Positions 50,368 through 59,520 of a DNA stretch of 64,000 bases are shown here, piece by piece. Within the stretch, counting starts at the first letter, position 1. Each line of letters opens with the position of its first letter. The notes beneath the pieces were generated by a model, which worked only from the letters and a program-made list of their open reading frames with translations, had not been told where the DNA came from and did not search any database. This stretch comes from Microbispora amethystogenes (GTDB taxonomy: Bacteria > Actinomycetota > Actinomycetes > Streptosporangiales > Streptosporangiaceae): NCBI RefSeq assembly GCF_016863015.1, contig NZ_BOOB01000002.1, forward strand, positions 1 through 64,000. Direction: 5' to 3'. The position numbers were made by a program, and so were the translations under genes.

Positions 50368-52527
50368 TCAGGCGGTGAGCGGGAACCGGGCCTCGACGAC
50401 CGTGCCGCCGATGTCGGGGGCGGTGACCGTGCAGCTGCCGCCGAGCTCCGCCGCGCGTTCGCGCATCGAGGACATGCCCACCCCCGCGCGCAGATGGGCG
50501 GGCAGGCCGATCCCGTCGTCGGCGATCCGCACCCGCAGCTCGCCGCCGCCGTCCTCCGCCCCGGCTCCCGGTCCTGCCGCTGCCCCGGCTCCTGGCCTCG
50601 CTTCCGCTTCCGGCCCTGCCGCCGCCTCCGTCTCCGCCTCGGTTTCCGGCCCCGCTCCGGTCCGGGTGACCTCGACCTGGACCCGGGTGGCCCGCGCGTG
50701 CCGGCGCACGTTGTTCAGCGCCTCCTGCACGATGCGGTAGACCGCGACCTCCACGGCGGCGGGCAGCCCGGCGAGGTCGCCCTCGACCCGCACCGCGACG
50801 TCCACCGGCGCCTGAGCGCCCTCCTCGTGCCCGGAATCACCGGCGGGCAGCGTCTCCTCCGCGAGGGCACGGACGGCCCCCGCCAGCCCTAGGTCGTCGA
50901 GGGCGGGCGGGCGCAGGCCGTACACGACCTCGCGGATGTCGCCGGCCACGGCGTCCATGCCGACCCGCAGGTCCCGCAGCAGGCCGTCGGCGGCGGCGGG
51001 CGACCGGGTGAGGCTCACCCGCGCCATGTTGATCGTCATCGCCATCGCCCCGAGGGTCTGGCCGAGCCCGTCGTGCAGGTCGCGGCGCAGCCGCCGGCGC
51101 TCCTCCTCGCGGGCGGCCAGGATGCGCTCCCGCGACCGCTGCAGGTCGGCGGCCATGCGTACGGCGTGGGCCACGTCGGCCACGTAGGGGAGCAGGGTGG
51201 CGAGCACCCGCTCGTCGTGCGCGGCGGCGAACCTCGTGGCGCCCGGGCGGCCCACCAGCAGCCGGCCCACCGGCTCGCCGTGCCAGACCAGCGGCACCTC
51301 GCGGGGCGAGGGACCGATGTGGCCGCTCTCGACGTACCGCGGCCTGCCATCGGTGATCTCGACGGCGACCCCGCTCACGGCGAGGCCCTCCCGCACGACC
51401 GTCACCACCGAGGCGAGCGCGTCGGCGGGGTCGGCCCGCCGCACCTCCTGGGTGAGCCGCTCGGCCAGCAGCGCCGGGTCGCCCACCGGCCCGTACAGCG
51501 CGCGGTCCACGACGCGCTGCAGCGCCCGGCGCAGCGGCTGGAAGAACGCGCCCGCGAACAGCGCCGCGGCGAGCCCGGCCACCTGGTGATACCCGGAGAC
51601 GAACAGGCTGGAGGCGGCTCCGACGCCGAAGTACACGGCGCCGACCACGACGAGCAGCCCGGCCGTGACGAACGTCCGGCTGATGACGGTGTCGATGCCG
51701 TACAACCGGTAACGCAGGGCCGCGAAGAGGATCGTGAACGGGATGAACGCCGTCACGACGGTCGCCGGAACCCACATCGCCGGGCCGAGCAGGTACAACA
51801 CGACGTAGAGCGCGAAGGCGGACAGCGGCCAGGCGATCTGCCGCCGGGTCACGGGGTCGGCGCGGCGCAGCCGGAGGGCGAGCGAGGCCAGCGCCGCCAC
51901 CACGCAGATCTGCACCGCGTACTGCAGGACTCCCCACACCGTGCCGTAATAGGGAGCGAGGGCCCTGACCTGCAGCGGGTTGTGGATCACCGCGGGCCAG
52001 GGGTAGTCAGCGGGGTCGGGGTCGGGCCGCAGCAGGCCCAGGGCGATCTCCGTGAGGGTGACGACGACGCCGAGGACGACGACGACCCGCCAGCGGCGGG
52101 ACGAGAGGGTCCCGGTGGGGGAGTAGAGCGGGACCAGGACCGCCAGCATCAGGCCCGCCACCGCCCAGCACACGAGCTGGACCGCCCGGGCCGCGATCGC
52201 CGCCCGCATGTCGCCCTGGGAGGCCCAGTGGAACATCAGCGCCTCGGAGGCGACGTTCCCCGAGCCCAGCAGGCCGCCGGCGCAGATCAGCCAGGCGATG
52301 CTGAGCCGGGGGCGCTGGGACACCAGGAACGCCCCGGTCAGCGGAAACGTCAGCGCGACGCCGAAGTCCGGGCTCAGCGGGGTCTGCGGCTGCCATTCGG
52401 CCGGGAGCCGGAGCTGGACCAGCACCCCCACGAGGGTCAGGACCAGCGCCACGGCCGCCATGACCCAGGCCGCCGCCCGCCCGGAGAAGCCGGAGAAGCC
52501 GGAGAGGGCCGGGGGATTTGTGTCCAT
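50368..52527 (-). CDS. Multi-pass sensor histidine kinase (HisKA_3)
   Basis: 719-aa kinase with about eight N-terminal transmembrane helices, a GAF-like region (about 380-470), H-box RRDLHDGLGQTLGAMAM and an ATP domain with VYRIVQEALNNVRRHA and DDGIGLPAHLRAGVGMSSMRER. A Gly/Ala/Glu-rich insert lies within the ATP domain. ATG 52527 chosen; a GTG at 52545 is in frame. Closely similar in layout to the kinase at 54955-57006, a probable duplication. Has no partner gene directly adjacent except the SARP-receiver regulator downstream. Confidence 0.9.
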   Translation of the reverse strand: MDTNPPALSGFSGFSGRAAAWVMAAVALVLTLVGVLVQLRLPAEWQPQTPLSPDFGVALTFPLTGAFLVSQRPRLSIAWLICAGGLLGSGNVASEALMFHWASQGDMRAAIAARAVQLVCWAVAGLMLAVLVPLYSPTGTLSSRRWRVVVVLGVVVTLTEIALGLLRPDPDPADYPWPAVIHNPLQVRALAPYYGTVWGVLQYAVQICVVAALASLALRLRRADPVTRRQIAWPLSAFALYVVLYLLGPAMWVPATVVTAFIPFTILFAALRYRLYGIDTVISRTFVTAGLLVVVGAVYFGVGAASSLFVSGYHQVAGLAAALFAGAFFQPLRRALQRVVDRALYGPVGDPALLAERLTQEVRRADPADALASVVTVVREGLAVSGVAVEITDGRPRYVESGHIGPSPREVPLVWHGEPVGRLLVGRPGATRFAAAHDERVLATLLPYVADVAHAVRMAADLQRSRERILAAREEERRRLRRDLHDGLGQTLGAMAMTINMARVSLTRSPAAADGLLRDLRVGMDAVAGDIREVVYGLRPPALDDLGLAGAVRALAEETLPAGDSGHEEGAQAPVDVAVRVEGDLAGLPAAVEVAVYRIVQEALNNVRRHARATRVQVEVTRTGAGPETEAETEAAAGPEAEARPGAGAAAGPGAGAEDGGGELRVRIADDGIGLPAHLRAGVGMSSMRERAAELGGSCTVTAPDIGGTVVEARFPLTA

Positions 52528-52530
52528 CCT

Positions 52531-52552
52531 GAAAGGGATTATCACCCCTTTC
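52531..52552. promoter_or_regulatory. Inverted repeat at the kinase start
   Basis: GAAAGGG and CCCTTTC around an 8-bp A/T-rich spacer, between the MFS stop and the kinase ATG. It overlaps the alternative GTG start. Candidate operator or mRNA hairpin. Confidence 0.4.
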
Positions 52553-52592
52553 GCTGGATGCTGTGACCGTCCGCCACCTTACGTATGGGGAA

Positions 52593-53819
52593 CTACACGG
52601 TCACTTCGAAGGAGCGGCGGCGGACCGCGCGGCCGAGGAGAAGCTGGGCTCCCGCCGCGAGCAGGCCGAGGCCGCCCAGCACCGGCCAGACCAGGCTCGG
52701 CGCGTCCGCCAGCAGCCGGGTGCCGACGAGGGGCGCGAGCAGCGCTCCGGCCGACCACGACAGTCCGTACAGGCCGGAGTAACGTCCCCGCAGGTGCGCG
52801 GGGGCGAGCGTCGCGACGATCGCCCCCGGGATCCCGGCGGTCAGTGCCTCGCCGAGCGTCCAGACGGCCACGGTCGCCGCGTACCCGGCTCCCGACGACA
52901 CCAGGGAGGTCAGCGCGAACCCGAGCCCGACGAGCGCGAACCCGGCCGCGAGCACCCTGGACGGGTCGAACCGGGCCAGCCAGACGGTCGTGACCGGCTG
53001 CACGACCACGATCAGCAGGCCGTTCACCGCCATCGCCATGCCGTACGCGCTGGTCGGCAGGCCCTGCCCGGTCATCGCGAGCGGCAGTGTGCTGTGGACC
53101 TGCAGGTAGACCAGCGCGTACCCCAGGTTGGCCAGCACGAAGGCCACCATCACCCGGTCACGCAGCACGTCGGCGAACCGTCCGGGCGGCGCGTCGTCAC
53201 GGGACGGGCGGGTCTCCGGGATCGCCCGCCACACGAGGACGCCGAAGACCAGGCAGGTGACGGCGTCCACCCAGAACAACACCGTGAAGCCCGAGCGGGC
53301 GAGCCAGCCGCCGGCCACCATCGCCACCGCGAACCCGAGGTTGACCGCCCAGAACAGCAGCCCGAAGGCCCGGGGCCGGTCCTCCGGCGGCACCAGGTCG
53401 GCGACGATCGCCTGCGACGCCGGGCGGTAGGCGTCCACCACGATCCCCAGCACGAGCATCCCCGCGACGAGCCCCGGCACGCTCGTGGTGTAGCCGAGCG
53501 CGAGCATGGTGACGGCCGTCGCGACCATCCCGCCCGTCAGGGTGGCGCGGCGTCCGAGGTGGTCGCTGAGCCACCCCGCGACGGGCTGCGCCAGCAGCGA
53601 CCCCACCCCGAACATGGTCATCACCAGTCCGGCGGTCGCCAGCGGCAGGCCCCGCGCCTGCGTGAGGTAGACGCCGATGAACGGCTCCACCATCGTGCCG
53701 AGACGGTTCACGAACGAGCCGCCGAACAGCACCCAGAACGGCCGGGGCAGGCCGCCGGCCCTCGACCGGAGGAACCCGGTCCCGCCTGCCCTGCCGGTGA
53801 AGGTTGTCACGCCGATCAC
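52593..53819 (-). CDS. MFS transporter
   Basis: 408-aa twelve-helix exporter with motif A GWLSDHLGRRATLTGG, FVNRLGTMVEPFIGVYL in helix 1 and PGAIVATLAPAHLRGRYSGL in the second half. GTG 53819, with GTG 53810 as an alternative. Divergent from an ArsR-like regulator gene across a 78-bp gap with an inverted repeat; such pairs usually form a drug-sensing module. The kinase gene lies 65 bp downstream on the same strand. Confidence 0.9.
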   Translation of the reverse strand: MIGVTTFTGRAGGTGFLRSRAGGLPRPFWVLFGGSFVNRLGTMVEPFIGVYLTQARGLPLATAGLVMTMFGVGSLLAQPVAGWLSDHLGRRATLTGGMVATAVTMLALGYTTSVPGLVAGMLVLGIVVDAYRPASQAIVADLVPPEDRPRAFGLLFWAVNLGFAVAMVAGGWLARSGFTVLFWVDAVTCLVFGVLVWRAIPETRPSRDDAPPGRFADVLRDRVMVAFVLANLGYALVYLQVHSTLPLAMTGQGLPTSAYGMAMAVNGLLIVVVQPVTTVWLARFDPSRVLAAGFALVGLGFALTSLVSSGAGYAATVAVWTLGEALTAGIPGAIVATLAPAHLRGRYSGLYGLSWSAGALLAPLVGTRLLADAPSLVWPVLGGLGLLAAGAQLLLGRAVRRRSFEVTV

Positions 53820-53847
53820 TGTTGGACATGCCGGGTCCGCCGTGCGA

Positions 53848-53871
53848 ATGTTTTAGGCCTCGCTGAAACAT
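53848..53871. promoter_or_regulatory. ArsR-type operator candidate
   Basis: ATGTTT and AAACAT arms separated by 12 bp, with a central AGGCCT, in the gap between the MFS and ArsR-like genes. The 24-bp size and placement fit an ArsR-family site. Confidence 0.55.
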
Positions 53872-53897
53872 GGGGCACTGGAACATGGGGGCGCGCG

Positions 53898-54857
53898 GTG
53901 CCGGTGGAGTGGCGGTTCACGCCGGACGACGTGGCGCGGCTGAGGTTCGCCTTCTCCCCGATGTGGGAGCTCGTGGCCAGCCTCAGGGTGCTGCGGGCCC
54001 CGGACCGCCACTCGCCGCACCTGCCGTGGCTGCGAGCCGTACGGCCGCGCCTGCGGGGGCTCGACCTCACCGACCTGTTCGCGCTGGTGCCGGTGAGCGG
54101 CTATCTGCCCGACTTCCTCACGCCGCCGCCGGACACGCCGCTGCCCGGCTTCCCCGCCGAGCTGGAGCGGGTCCGCGCCACGCCTCCCGGCACGGCGTAC
54201 GAGGAGGCGGCGTGGGTGCAGACGCCCGATCCCGCGGCCCTCGCGCGGTTCACGGCCGACCCCGCCGCGGGCGTACGGCGGGCGGCGGACCTGCTGGAAC
54301 GGTACTGGACGGTCGCCCTGGAGGAGTTCTGGCCGGCGGTCCGCGCGCTGCTGGAGGCGGACGTGATGTGGCGCGCCCGCACGCTCGCGGCCGGGGGAGT
54401 GCGTGAGCTGTTCGCGGACCTGCACCCCGAGGTCGCCTGGCACGGCGACCGGCTGGTGACCGCCAGGAGATGCGCCTACGACGGCGACCTCGGCGGCGAC
54501 GGCCTCGTCCTGGTGCCGAGCGCCTTCTCCCGGCCGGGCGTCGCCGTCATGTACGAGCCGTACCGGCCCATGCTGTGTTACCCGGCGCGCGGGGTGGGCA
54601 CGCTGTGGTCGGCCGGCGTGCCCTGCACCCCGGAGCTGGCCGCGCTCATCGGCCGCACCCGGGCCCAGGTGCTGACCGCGCTGGCCGAGCCCGGCACGAC
54701 CACCGCGCTCGCCCGGCGGCTCGGCCTCACACCGGGCGCGGTGAGCCAGCACCTCACCGTGCTGTCCGGCGGCGGGCTCGTGACGCGGCAGCGGCTCGGC
54801 CGCGAGGTGCTCTACCGGCGGACCCCGGTCGGGGACGCGCTGACCGGGGTCCGCTGA
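53898..54857 (+). CDS. ArsR-like winged-helix regulator (DUF5937 type)
   Basis: 319 aa. An N-terminal domain of about 230 residues (RFTPDDVARLRFAFSPMWEL) is typical of the DUF5937-containing ArsR group; the C-terminal winged helix reads TRAQVLTALAEPGTTTALARRLGLTPGAVSQHLTVL. Start at GTG 53898 with GGGGG upstream; there is no in-frame ATG near the domain start. Probably represses the divergent MFS exporter. No Cys-rich metal site seen. Confidence 0.88.
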   Translation: MPVEWRFTPDDVARLRFAFSPMWELVASLRVLRAPDRHSPHLPWLRAVRPRLRGLDLTDLFALVPVSGYLPDFLTPPPDTPLPGFPAELERVRATPPGTAYEEAAWVQTPDPAALARFTADPAAGVRRAADLLERYWTVALEEFWPAVRALLEADVMWRARTLAAGGVRELFADLHPEVAWHGDRLVTARRCAYDGDLGGDGLVLVPSAFSRPGVAVMYEPYRPMLCYPARGVGTLWSAGVPCTPELAALIGRTRAQVLTALAEPGTTTALARRLGLTPGAVSQHLTVLSGGGLVTRQRLGREVLYRRTPVGDALTGVR

Positions 54858-54868
54858 TCCGGCCCCAT

Positions 54869-54938
54869 CGACTTGAGCTCGCCGACTTGGGCTCGCCGAC
54901 TTGGGCTAGCCGGCCTGTGCTCGCCGACCCGTGTCCGC
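54869..54938. repeat. Five 14-bp tandem repeats after the ArsR-like gene
   Basis: Units of CGACTTGGGCTCGC type, five copies, the last two degenerate, between the convergent ArsR-like and kinase genes. The period is not a codon multiple, so noncoding. Confidence 0.8.
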
Positions 54939-54954
54939 CTGTTCGGCGCGGCCG

Positions 54955-57006
54955 TCAGGACCACGCGCCGCCGAGGGACGGCCCGGGTACGGCCGGCAGA
55001 CGGGCCGTGACGGTCGCGCCCCGGCCGGGCTCGGAGGTGACGGTGCAGGTGCCGCCCAGCTCGGCCGCCCGCTCCGCCATCGAGCACAGGCCGACCCCCG
55101 CCCTGCGGTCGGCCGGGAGCCCCACGCCGTCGTCGGACACCGTCACCCGCAGCTCGCCGTTCCGGTGCAGGGCCACCCGCACGCGCCGCGCCCGCGCGTG
55201 CTTGCGCACGTTGGTCAGCGCCTCCTGCACGATCCGGTAGGCCGCCACCTCCGCGGCGGCGGGCAGCCCGGCGAGGTCGCCGGTCACCTCGACCTCGGCG
55301 ACCGACTCCGCCCCGGCCGCCAGGCCCGGCCGGGCCTCCTCCACCAGGGCCCGTACGGCTCCCGCCAGCCCGAGGTCGTCGAGCGCGGGGGGACGCAGGC
55401 CGTACACGAGCTGGCGGACGTCGGCGGTGACGGTGTCCATGCCTTCGCGCAGGCCGCGCAGCAGCGTGTCGGCGGCGTCGGGGGAGCGTTCCAGGCTGAC
55501 CCGCGCCGCGTTGAGCGTCATCGCCATCGACGCCAGCGTCTGCCCGAGCCCGTCGTGCAGGTCGCGGCGGAGCCGCCGCCGCTCCTCCTCCCCGGCGGTC
55601 AGGATGCGTTCGCGGGAGCGCTGCAGCGCGGTGGTCAGCAGCACCGTGTGCGCGGCGTCCGCGACGTACGGCGCCAGCACCGCGATCACCCGCTCGTCGT
55701 GGGCGGCGGGGAACCGGCGGCGGCCCGGCGGCCCGATCAGCATCCGGCCGACCGGCTCGCCGTGCCACACCAGCGGCATCTCGCGCGCCACCGGGCCGAC
55801 CCGGCCGCTGGTCGTGGTCTTCCCGTCGGGGTCCCCGTCGATCTGCACCGCGATGCCGGTGACCGACAGGCCGTCGCGCAGCACGTCCAGGGCGGTGAGC
55901 AGGGCGTGCGCGGGGTCGGTGTGCGGCAGTCGCCGCCGGAGACCGGCGGCCAGCGCGTGCGGGTCGCCGCCCCTGCCGTACAACGCGTGGTCGGCCAGGC
56001 GCTGCAGGCCGCGGCGGATCGGATGGAAGAACGCCCCGGCGAACAGGGCCGCGGCCAGCCCGGCGAAGCGGTCGACGCCGGACAGCACCAGGCTGGAGCC
56101 CGCGCCCACGAGCACGTAGACGGCGGCGACCACGCCGACCAGTCCGGCGCCGACGAGGGTGCGGCTGATCAGCGTGTCGATGCCGTAGAGCCGGTAGCGC
56201 AGCACGGCGACCGCGATCGCGGCCGGCACCAGGGGCAGCGTCAGGGTGGCCGTCCACCAGACCGGATAGCCGATCACCCACGGGACGACCAGGCCGGCCA
56301 TGGCGACCAGCGGCCAGAGGATCTGCCGGCGCTCGATCCCGTCGGCCCGGTGGAACCGCACGACGAGCGAGGAGAACGCCAGCGCCATCCCCACCGCGAC
56401 GACCATGTGCAGGCCCTGCCGGGTGTGGTCGTAGTAGGGCGCGAAGGCCGCCACCTCCAGCGCGTTGCCGCCGGTGCGGACGCTCGACGGGGCGATCCAC
56501 GAGCACAGCCAGTCGAGGCCGAGGGCCGTCGCGGTGATCGCCCCGGGCACGCACCACCGCTTGGAGAGGATCCGCCCGGTCGGATACAGCAACGGCAGCA
56601 GCACGCCGAGGGCGTACGTCGTGAGGTTCCACACCCCGTCGGCGAACACCCACAGCGGGTGGACCAGCGGATGCCCCCCGTTCAGGACGAGCAGGGCCGC
56701 CGTGTTGGCCGCGAGGATGTTGGCGGCCGAGCCCAGGCCGCCCAGGCACAGCAGCCAGCCGAGCAGCAGCCGGGGCCGGGAGATCACCAGCAGCGCCCCG
56801 AAGATCGGGAACGTGGTGCCGGCCACGTCCTCCGGGGCGAACGGCAGCGGGTTGTAGGGGGACGGCGGCAGTTGCGCGGTCACCCAGATGTCGCCGATCT
56901 CCAGGGCGATCGCCGCGCACGCGATGGCCACCGCGACGGCCGGGCCGTACGCCCGCACCCGGCCGGGCCAGTCGGGGGCGCGCGTGTCGAGCGGCGGTCG
57001 TGCCAC
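54955..57006 (-). CDS. Multi-pass sensor histidine kinase (HisKA_3), paralogue
   Basis: 683 aa, about eight N-terminal helices, GAF-like region, H-box RRDLHDGLGQTLASMAM and ATP domain with YRIVQEALTNVRKHA and DDGVGLPADRRAGVGLCSM. Start at GTG 57006 chosen because AAGGAG lies 9 nt upstream; ATG 57039 is an alternative. Paralogue of the kinase at 50368, sharing the segments YRLYGIDT-ISRT and LYG. Divergent from glnA2. No dedicated response regulator adjacent. Confidence 0.9.
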   Translation of the reverse strand: MARPPLDTRAPDWPGRVRAYGPAVAVAIACAAIALEIGDIWVTAQLPPSPYNPLPFAPEDVAGTTFPIFGALLVISRPRLLLGWLLCLGGLGSAANILAANTAALLVLNGGHPLVHPLWVFADGVWNLTTYALGVLLPLLYPTGRILSKRWCVPGAITATALGLDWLCSWIAPSSVRTGGNALEVAAFAPYYDHTRQGLHMVVAVGMALAFSSLVVRFHRADGIERRQILWPLVAMAGLVVPWVIGYPVWWTATLTLPLVPAAIAVAVLRYRLYGIDTLISRTLVGAGLVGVVAAVYVLVGAGSSLVLSGVDRFAGLAAALFAGAFFHPIRRGLQRLADHALYGRGGDPHALAAGLRRRLPHTDPAHALLTALDVLRDGLSVTGIAVQIDGDPDGKTTTSGRVGPVAREMPLVWHGEPVGRMLIGPPGRRRFPAAHDERVIAVLAPYVADAAHTVLLTTALQRSRERILTAGEEERRRLRRDLHDGLGQTLASMAMTLNAARVSLERSPDAADTLLRGLREGMDTVTADVRQLVYGLRPPALDDLGLAGAVRALVEEARPGLAAGAESVAEVEVTGDLAGLPAAAEVAAYRIVQEALTNVRKHARARRVRVALHRNGELRVTVSDDGVGLPADRRAGVGLCSMAERAAELGGTCTVTSEPGRGATVTARLPAVPGPSLGGAWS

Positions 57007-57147
57007 GGGTGGGAACTCCTTCTGGTCGTGCACCGGCATGCGGGGACCGTAGAACGCGCGGGTCGATGCTCACTGGACGCCGGATCAACACCGGATCAAT
57101 GGCATCGACGACGCGTGGGCCCGGTTGGTTCGCTCTCACACCCCCTC

Positions 57148-57163
57148 GTAACCCCTGTGAAAC
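57148..57163 (+). promoter_or_regulatory. GlnR-type box upstream of glnA2
   Basis: GTAAC-ccctgt-GAAAC matches the actinobacterial GlnR consensus gTnAc-n6-GaAAc exactly, 55 bp before the glnA2 start. It suggests nitrogen-status control of glnA2 and possibly of the divergent kinase gene. One box pair only; binding not shown. Confidence 0.6.
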
Positions 57164-57217
57164 ACTGACGAGGCAGACTGGTAGACACGCCGTTCTGTGA
57201 ACTCCGAGAGGTACGCC

Positions 57218-58579
57218 TTGGACCGCCAGCAGGAATTCGTCCTCCGCACGCTCGAAGAGCGAGACATCCGGTTCATCCGGCTGTGGTTCACCGACGTGCT
57301 CGGCTTCCTGAAGTCGGTGGCGATCGCCCCGGCCGAACTGGAGGGCGCCTTCGCCGAGGGCATCGGGTTCGACGGCTCGGCGATCGAGGGCTTCTCGCGG
57401 GTCTACGAGTCGGACATGCTGGCCAAGCCCGACCCCTCGACGTTCCAGATCCTGCCGTGGCGCAGCGAGACGCCGGGCGCCGCCCGCATGTTCTGCGACA
57501 TCCTGATGCCGGACGGCTCGCCGTCGCACGCCGACCCGCGTTTCGTGCTCAAGCGGACGCTGGCCAAGGCGGCCGACATGGGCTTCACCTTCTACACCCA
57601 CCCCGAGGTCGAGTTCTTCCTGCTGCGCAACCGGCCGGAGAAGGGCAGCAGGCCCGAGCCGATAGACGAGGGCGGCTACTTCGACCACACCCCGCACAGC
57701 GCGGGCCACGACTTCCGCCGCAACGCGATCATGATGCTCGAGTCGATGGGCATCTCGGTGGAGTTCAGCCACCACGAGGGCGCCCCGGGCCAGCAGGAGA
57801 TCGACCTGCGGTACGCCGACGCGCTCACCACCGCCGACAACATCATGACGTTCCGGCTGGTCATGAAGGAGGTGGCGCTGGAGCAGGGGGTGTGGGCCTC
57901 GTTCATGCCCAAGCCGTTCACCGACTATCCCGGCTCCGGCATGCACACGCACATGTCGCTGTTCGAGGGCGACCGCAACGCCTTCTACGAGCCCGGCTCC
58001 GACTATCAGCTCTCCAAGATCGGCCGGTCGTTCATCGGCGGCCTGCTGAAGCACGCCGCGGAGATCACCGCCGTGTGCAACCAGTGGGTGAACTCCTACA
58101 AGCGGCTGTGGGGCGGCGCCGAGGCGATCGCCGGAGCCGGCGGCGAGGCCCCCGCGTACATCTGCTGGGGCCACAACAACCGCTCCGCGCTCGTGCGGGT
58201 GCCGATGTACAAGCCGCACAAGGGCGGCTCCACCCGCATCGAGTTCCGGTCGCTCGACTCCTCCTGCAACCCCTACCTCGCCTTCGCCGTCATCCTGGCG
58301 GCCGGGCTCAAGGGCATCGAGGAGGGGTACGAGATGCCGCCGGGGGCCGAGGACGACGTGTGGGCGCTGACCAGCGCGGAGCGGCGGGCGCTCGGCATCC
58401 AGCCGCTGCCCCAGTCGCTCGACGAGGCCATCGCGGCGATGGAGCACAGCGAGCTCGTCGCCGAGACGCTCGGGGAGCACGTCTTCGACTACTTCCTGCG
58501 CAACAAGCGCTCGGAGTGGCAGGAGTACCGCCGCCAGGTGACCGAGTACGAGCTCGGCCGCTACCTGCCGGTGCTCTGA
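57218..58579 (+). CDS. glnA2: Glutamine synthetase-like GlnA2 (gamma-glutamylpolyamine synthetase type)
   Basis: 453 aa, GS type I fold, most likely the GlnA2 paralogue because it neighbours glnE as in M. tuberculosis. Motifs: EGIGFDGSAIEGFSRVYESD, HPEVEFFLLR, GSGMHTHMSLF, NNRSALVRVPMYKP. The C-terminal region lacks the NLYDLP adenylylation motif of true GlnA, so it is probably not modified by GlnE. Start at TTG 57218 with GAGAGG 6 nt upstream, giving MDRQQEFVLRTLEERDI; GTG 57197 is in frame. In S. coelicolor GlnA2 makes gamma-glutamylpolyamines. Confidence 0.88.
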   Translation: MDRQQEFVLRTLEERDIRFIRLWFTDVLGFLKSVAIAPAELEGAFAEGIGFDGSAIEGFSRVYESDMLAKPDPSTFQILPWRSETPGAARMFCDILMPDGSPSHADPRFVLKRTLAKAADMGFTFYTHPEVEFFLLRNRPEKGSRPEPIDEGGYFDHTPHSAGHDFRRNAIMMLESMGISVEFSHHEGAPGQQEIDLRYADALTTADNIMTFRLVMKEVALEQGVWASFMPKPFTDYPGSGMHTHMSLFEGDRNAFYEPGSDYQLSKIGRSFIGGLLKHAAEITAVCNQWVNSYKRLWGGAEAIAGAGGEAPAYICWGHNNRSALVRVPMYKPHKGGSTRIEFRSLDSSCNPYLAFAVILAAGLKGIEEGYEMPPGAEDDVWALTSAERRALGIQPLPQSLDEAIAAMEHSELVAETLGEHVFDYFLRNKRSEWQEYRRQVTEYELGRYLPVL

Positions 58580-58643
58580 TCCGCCGCCCGGCGTCACGGC
58601 GACGTTACAGGTTGCAAATCTTCCTGACACTCCCGTCTGTTTA

Positions 58644-58666
58644 ACTGTTTCCTATGCCGGAACAGT
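58644..58666. promoter_or_regulatory. Inverted repeat between glnA2 and the hotdog gene
   Basis: ACTGTT...AACAGT with nearly symmetric inner bases, followed by an A-rich stretch. Either the glnA2 terminator region or an operator for the next gene. Confidence 0.4.
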
Positions 58667-58736
58667 AAAATCGGCACACTTGTTGCGACCCTTACGGGTG
58701 AGCCGTATCGACGTGACTCAGGGAGGGCGTGGCCAT

Positions 58737-59492
58737 ATGACGGCGGCTGCGGGGCTGCAGACCGTTCTGACCGTACCGAAGCGCTTCCGGGGACCCGAGG
58801 GCACCGCCAACGGCGGATGGATCGCGGGCACCCTCGCCGGCACGCTGACGGGGGCCGGTCATGAATCTCCGGTGGAGGTCACCCTCCGCAGACCGGTCCC
58901 GCTCGAAACCGGGCTGACACTCGAACAGGTCGGCAACGCCGTCGTCCTGAGCGGTGGCGAGAGCGGCGGCGAGAGCCATCTCGCCGAGGCCATCCCCGTC
59001 GCGGAGCCGCTGACGCCGCCGCCGTTCGTGTCGTTCACCGACGCGGCGCGGGCGGAGGCGGGCTTCCCCGGGCGGGACGGCCACGCCATCGCGGGCTGCT
59101 TCGCCTGCGGACTGCGCGAGCCGGGCGACGGCCTGCGGATCTTCCCGGGCCCGGTGGACGGCACCGACCTGGTGGCCGCCGGGTGGCGGGTGCCGTTCAA
59201 CGTCACCGACGAGCAGGGCGTGGTCCCCGGCTCGATCGTCTGGGCGGCGCTCGACTGCGCCACCGGGTGGGCGCACCACCGCGCGTTCACCGGCGCGGAA
59301 CCCGCCCGGCCGCCGCTCCTCGGGCGGCTGACCGGGCAGGTGTTCCGCCGGGTCTACCCGATGGGCAGGTATTCCGTCGTCGCCCGCGCGACCGGCCGCG
59401 AGGGCCGCAAGATCTTCGGCACGAGCGCGGTCTACGAGGTGGACGGCACGCTGGTGGCCGCCGCCCAGGCGACCTGGATCACCCCCAAGTGA
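58737..59492 (+). CDS. Hotdog-fold protein (thioesterase-like)
   Basis: 251-aa cytoplasmic protein. Two hotdog-like halves: GTANGGWIAGTLAG early, then GCFACGLREPGDGLRIF (a CxxC), SIVWAALDCATGWAHH and YSVVARATGREGRKIF. Resembles acyl-CoA thioesterase families, but the catalytic residue is not clear. Start at ATG 58737 with GGGAGGG 9 nt upstream; the frame opens earlier without RBS. Confidence 0.7.
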   Translation: MTAAAGLQTVLTVPKRFRGPEGTANGGWIAGTLAGTLTGAGHESPVEVTLRRPVPLETGLTLEQVGNAVVLSGGESGGESHLAEAIPVAEPLTPPPFVSFTDAARAEAGFPGRDGHAIAGCFACGLREPGDGLRIFPGPVDGTDLVAAGWRVPFNVTDEQGVVPGSIVWAALDCATGWAHHRAFTGAEPARPPLLGRLTGQVFRRVYPMGRYSVVARATGREGRKIFGTSAVYEVDGTLVAAAQATWITPK

Positions 59493-59520
59493 CCAAGTGA
59501 CCCAAGTGATCAGTCGGTGA

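Noticed and set aside
54812-58630. A 1272-codon minus-strand open frame covering the kinase and glnA2 regions
   Set aside because: It is a shadow of the real genes in other frames; its product is low-complexity Arg/Gly/His-rich and shows no domain.
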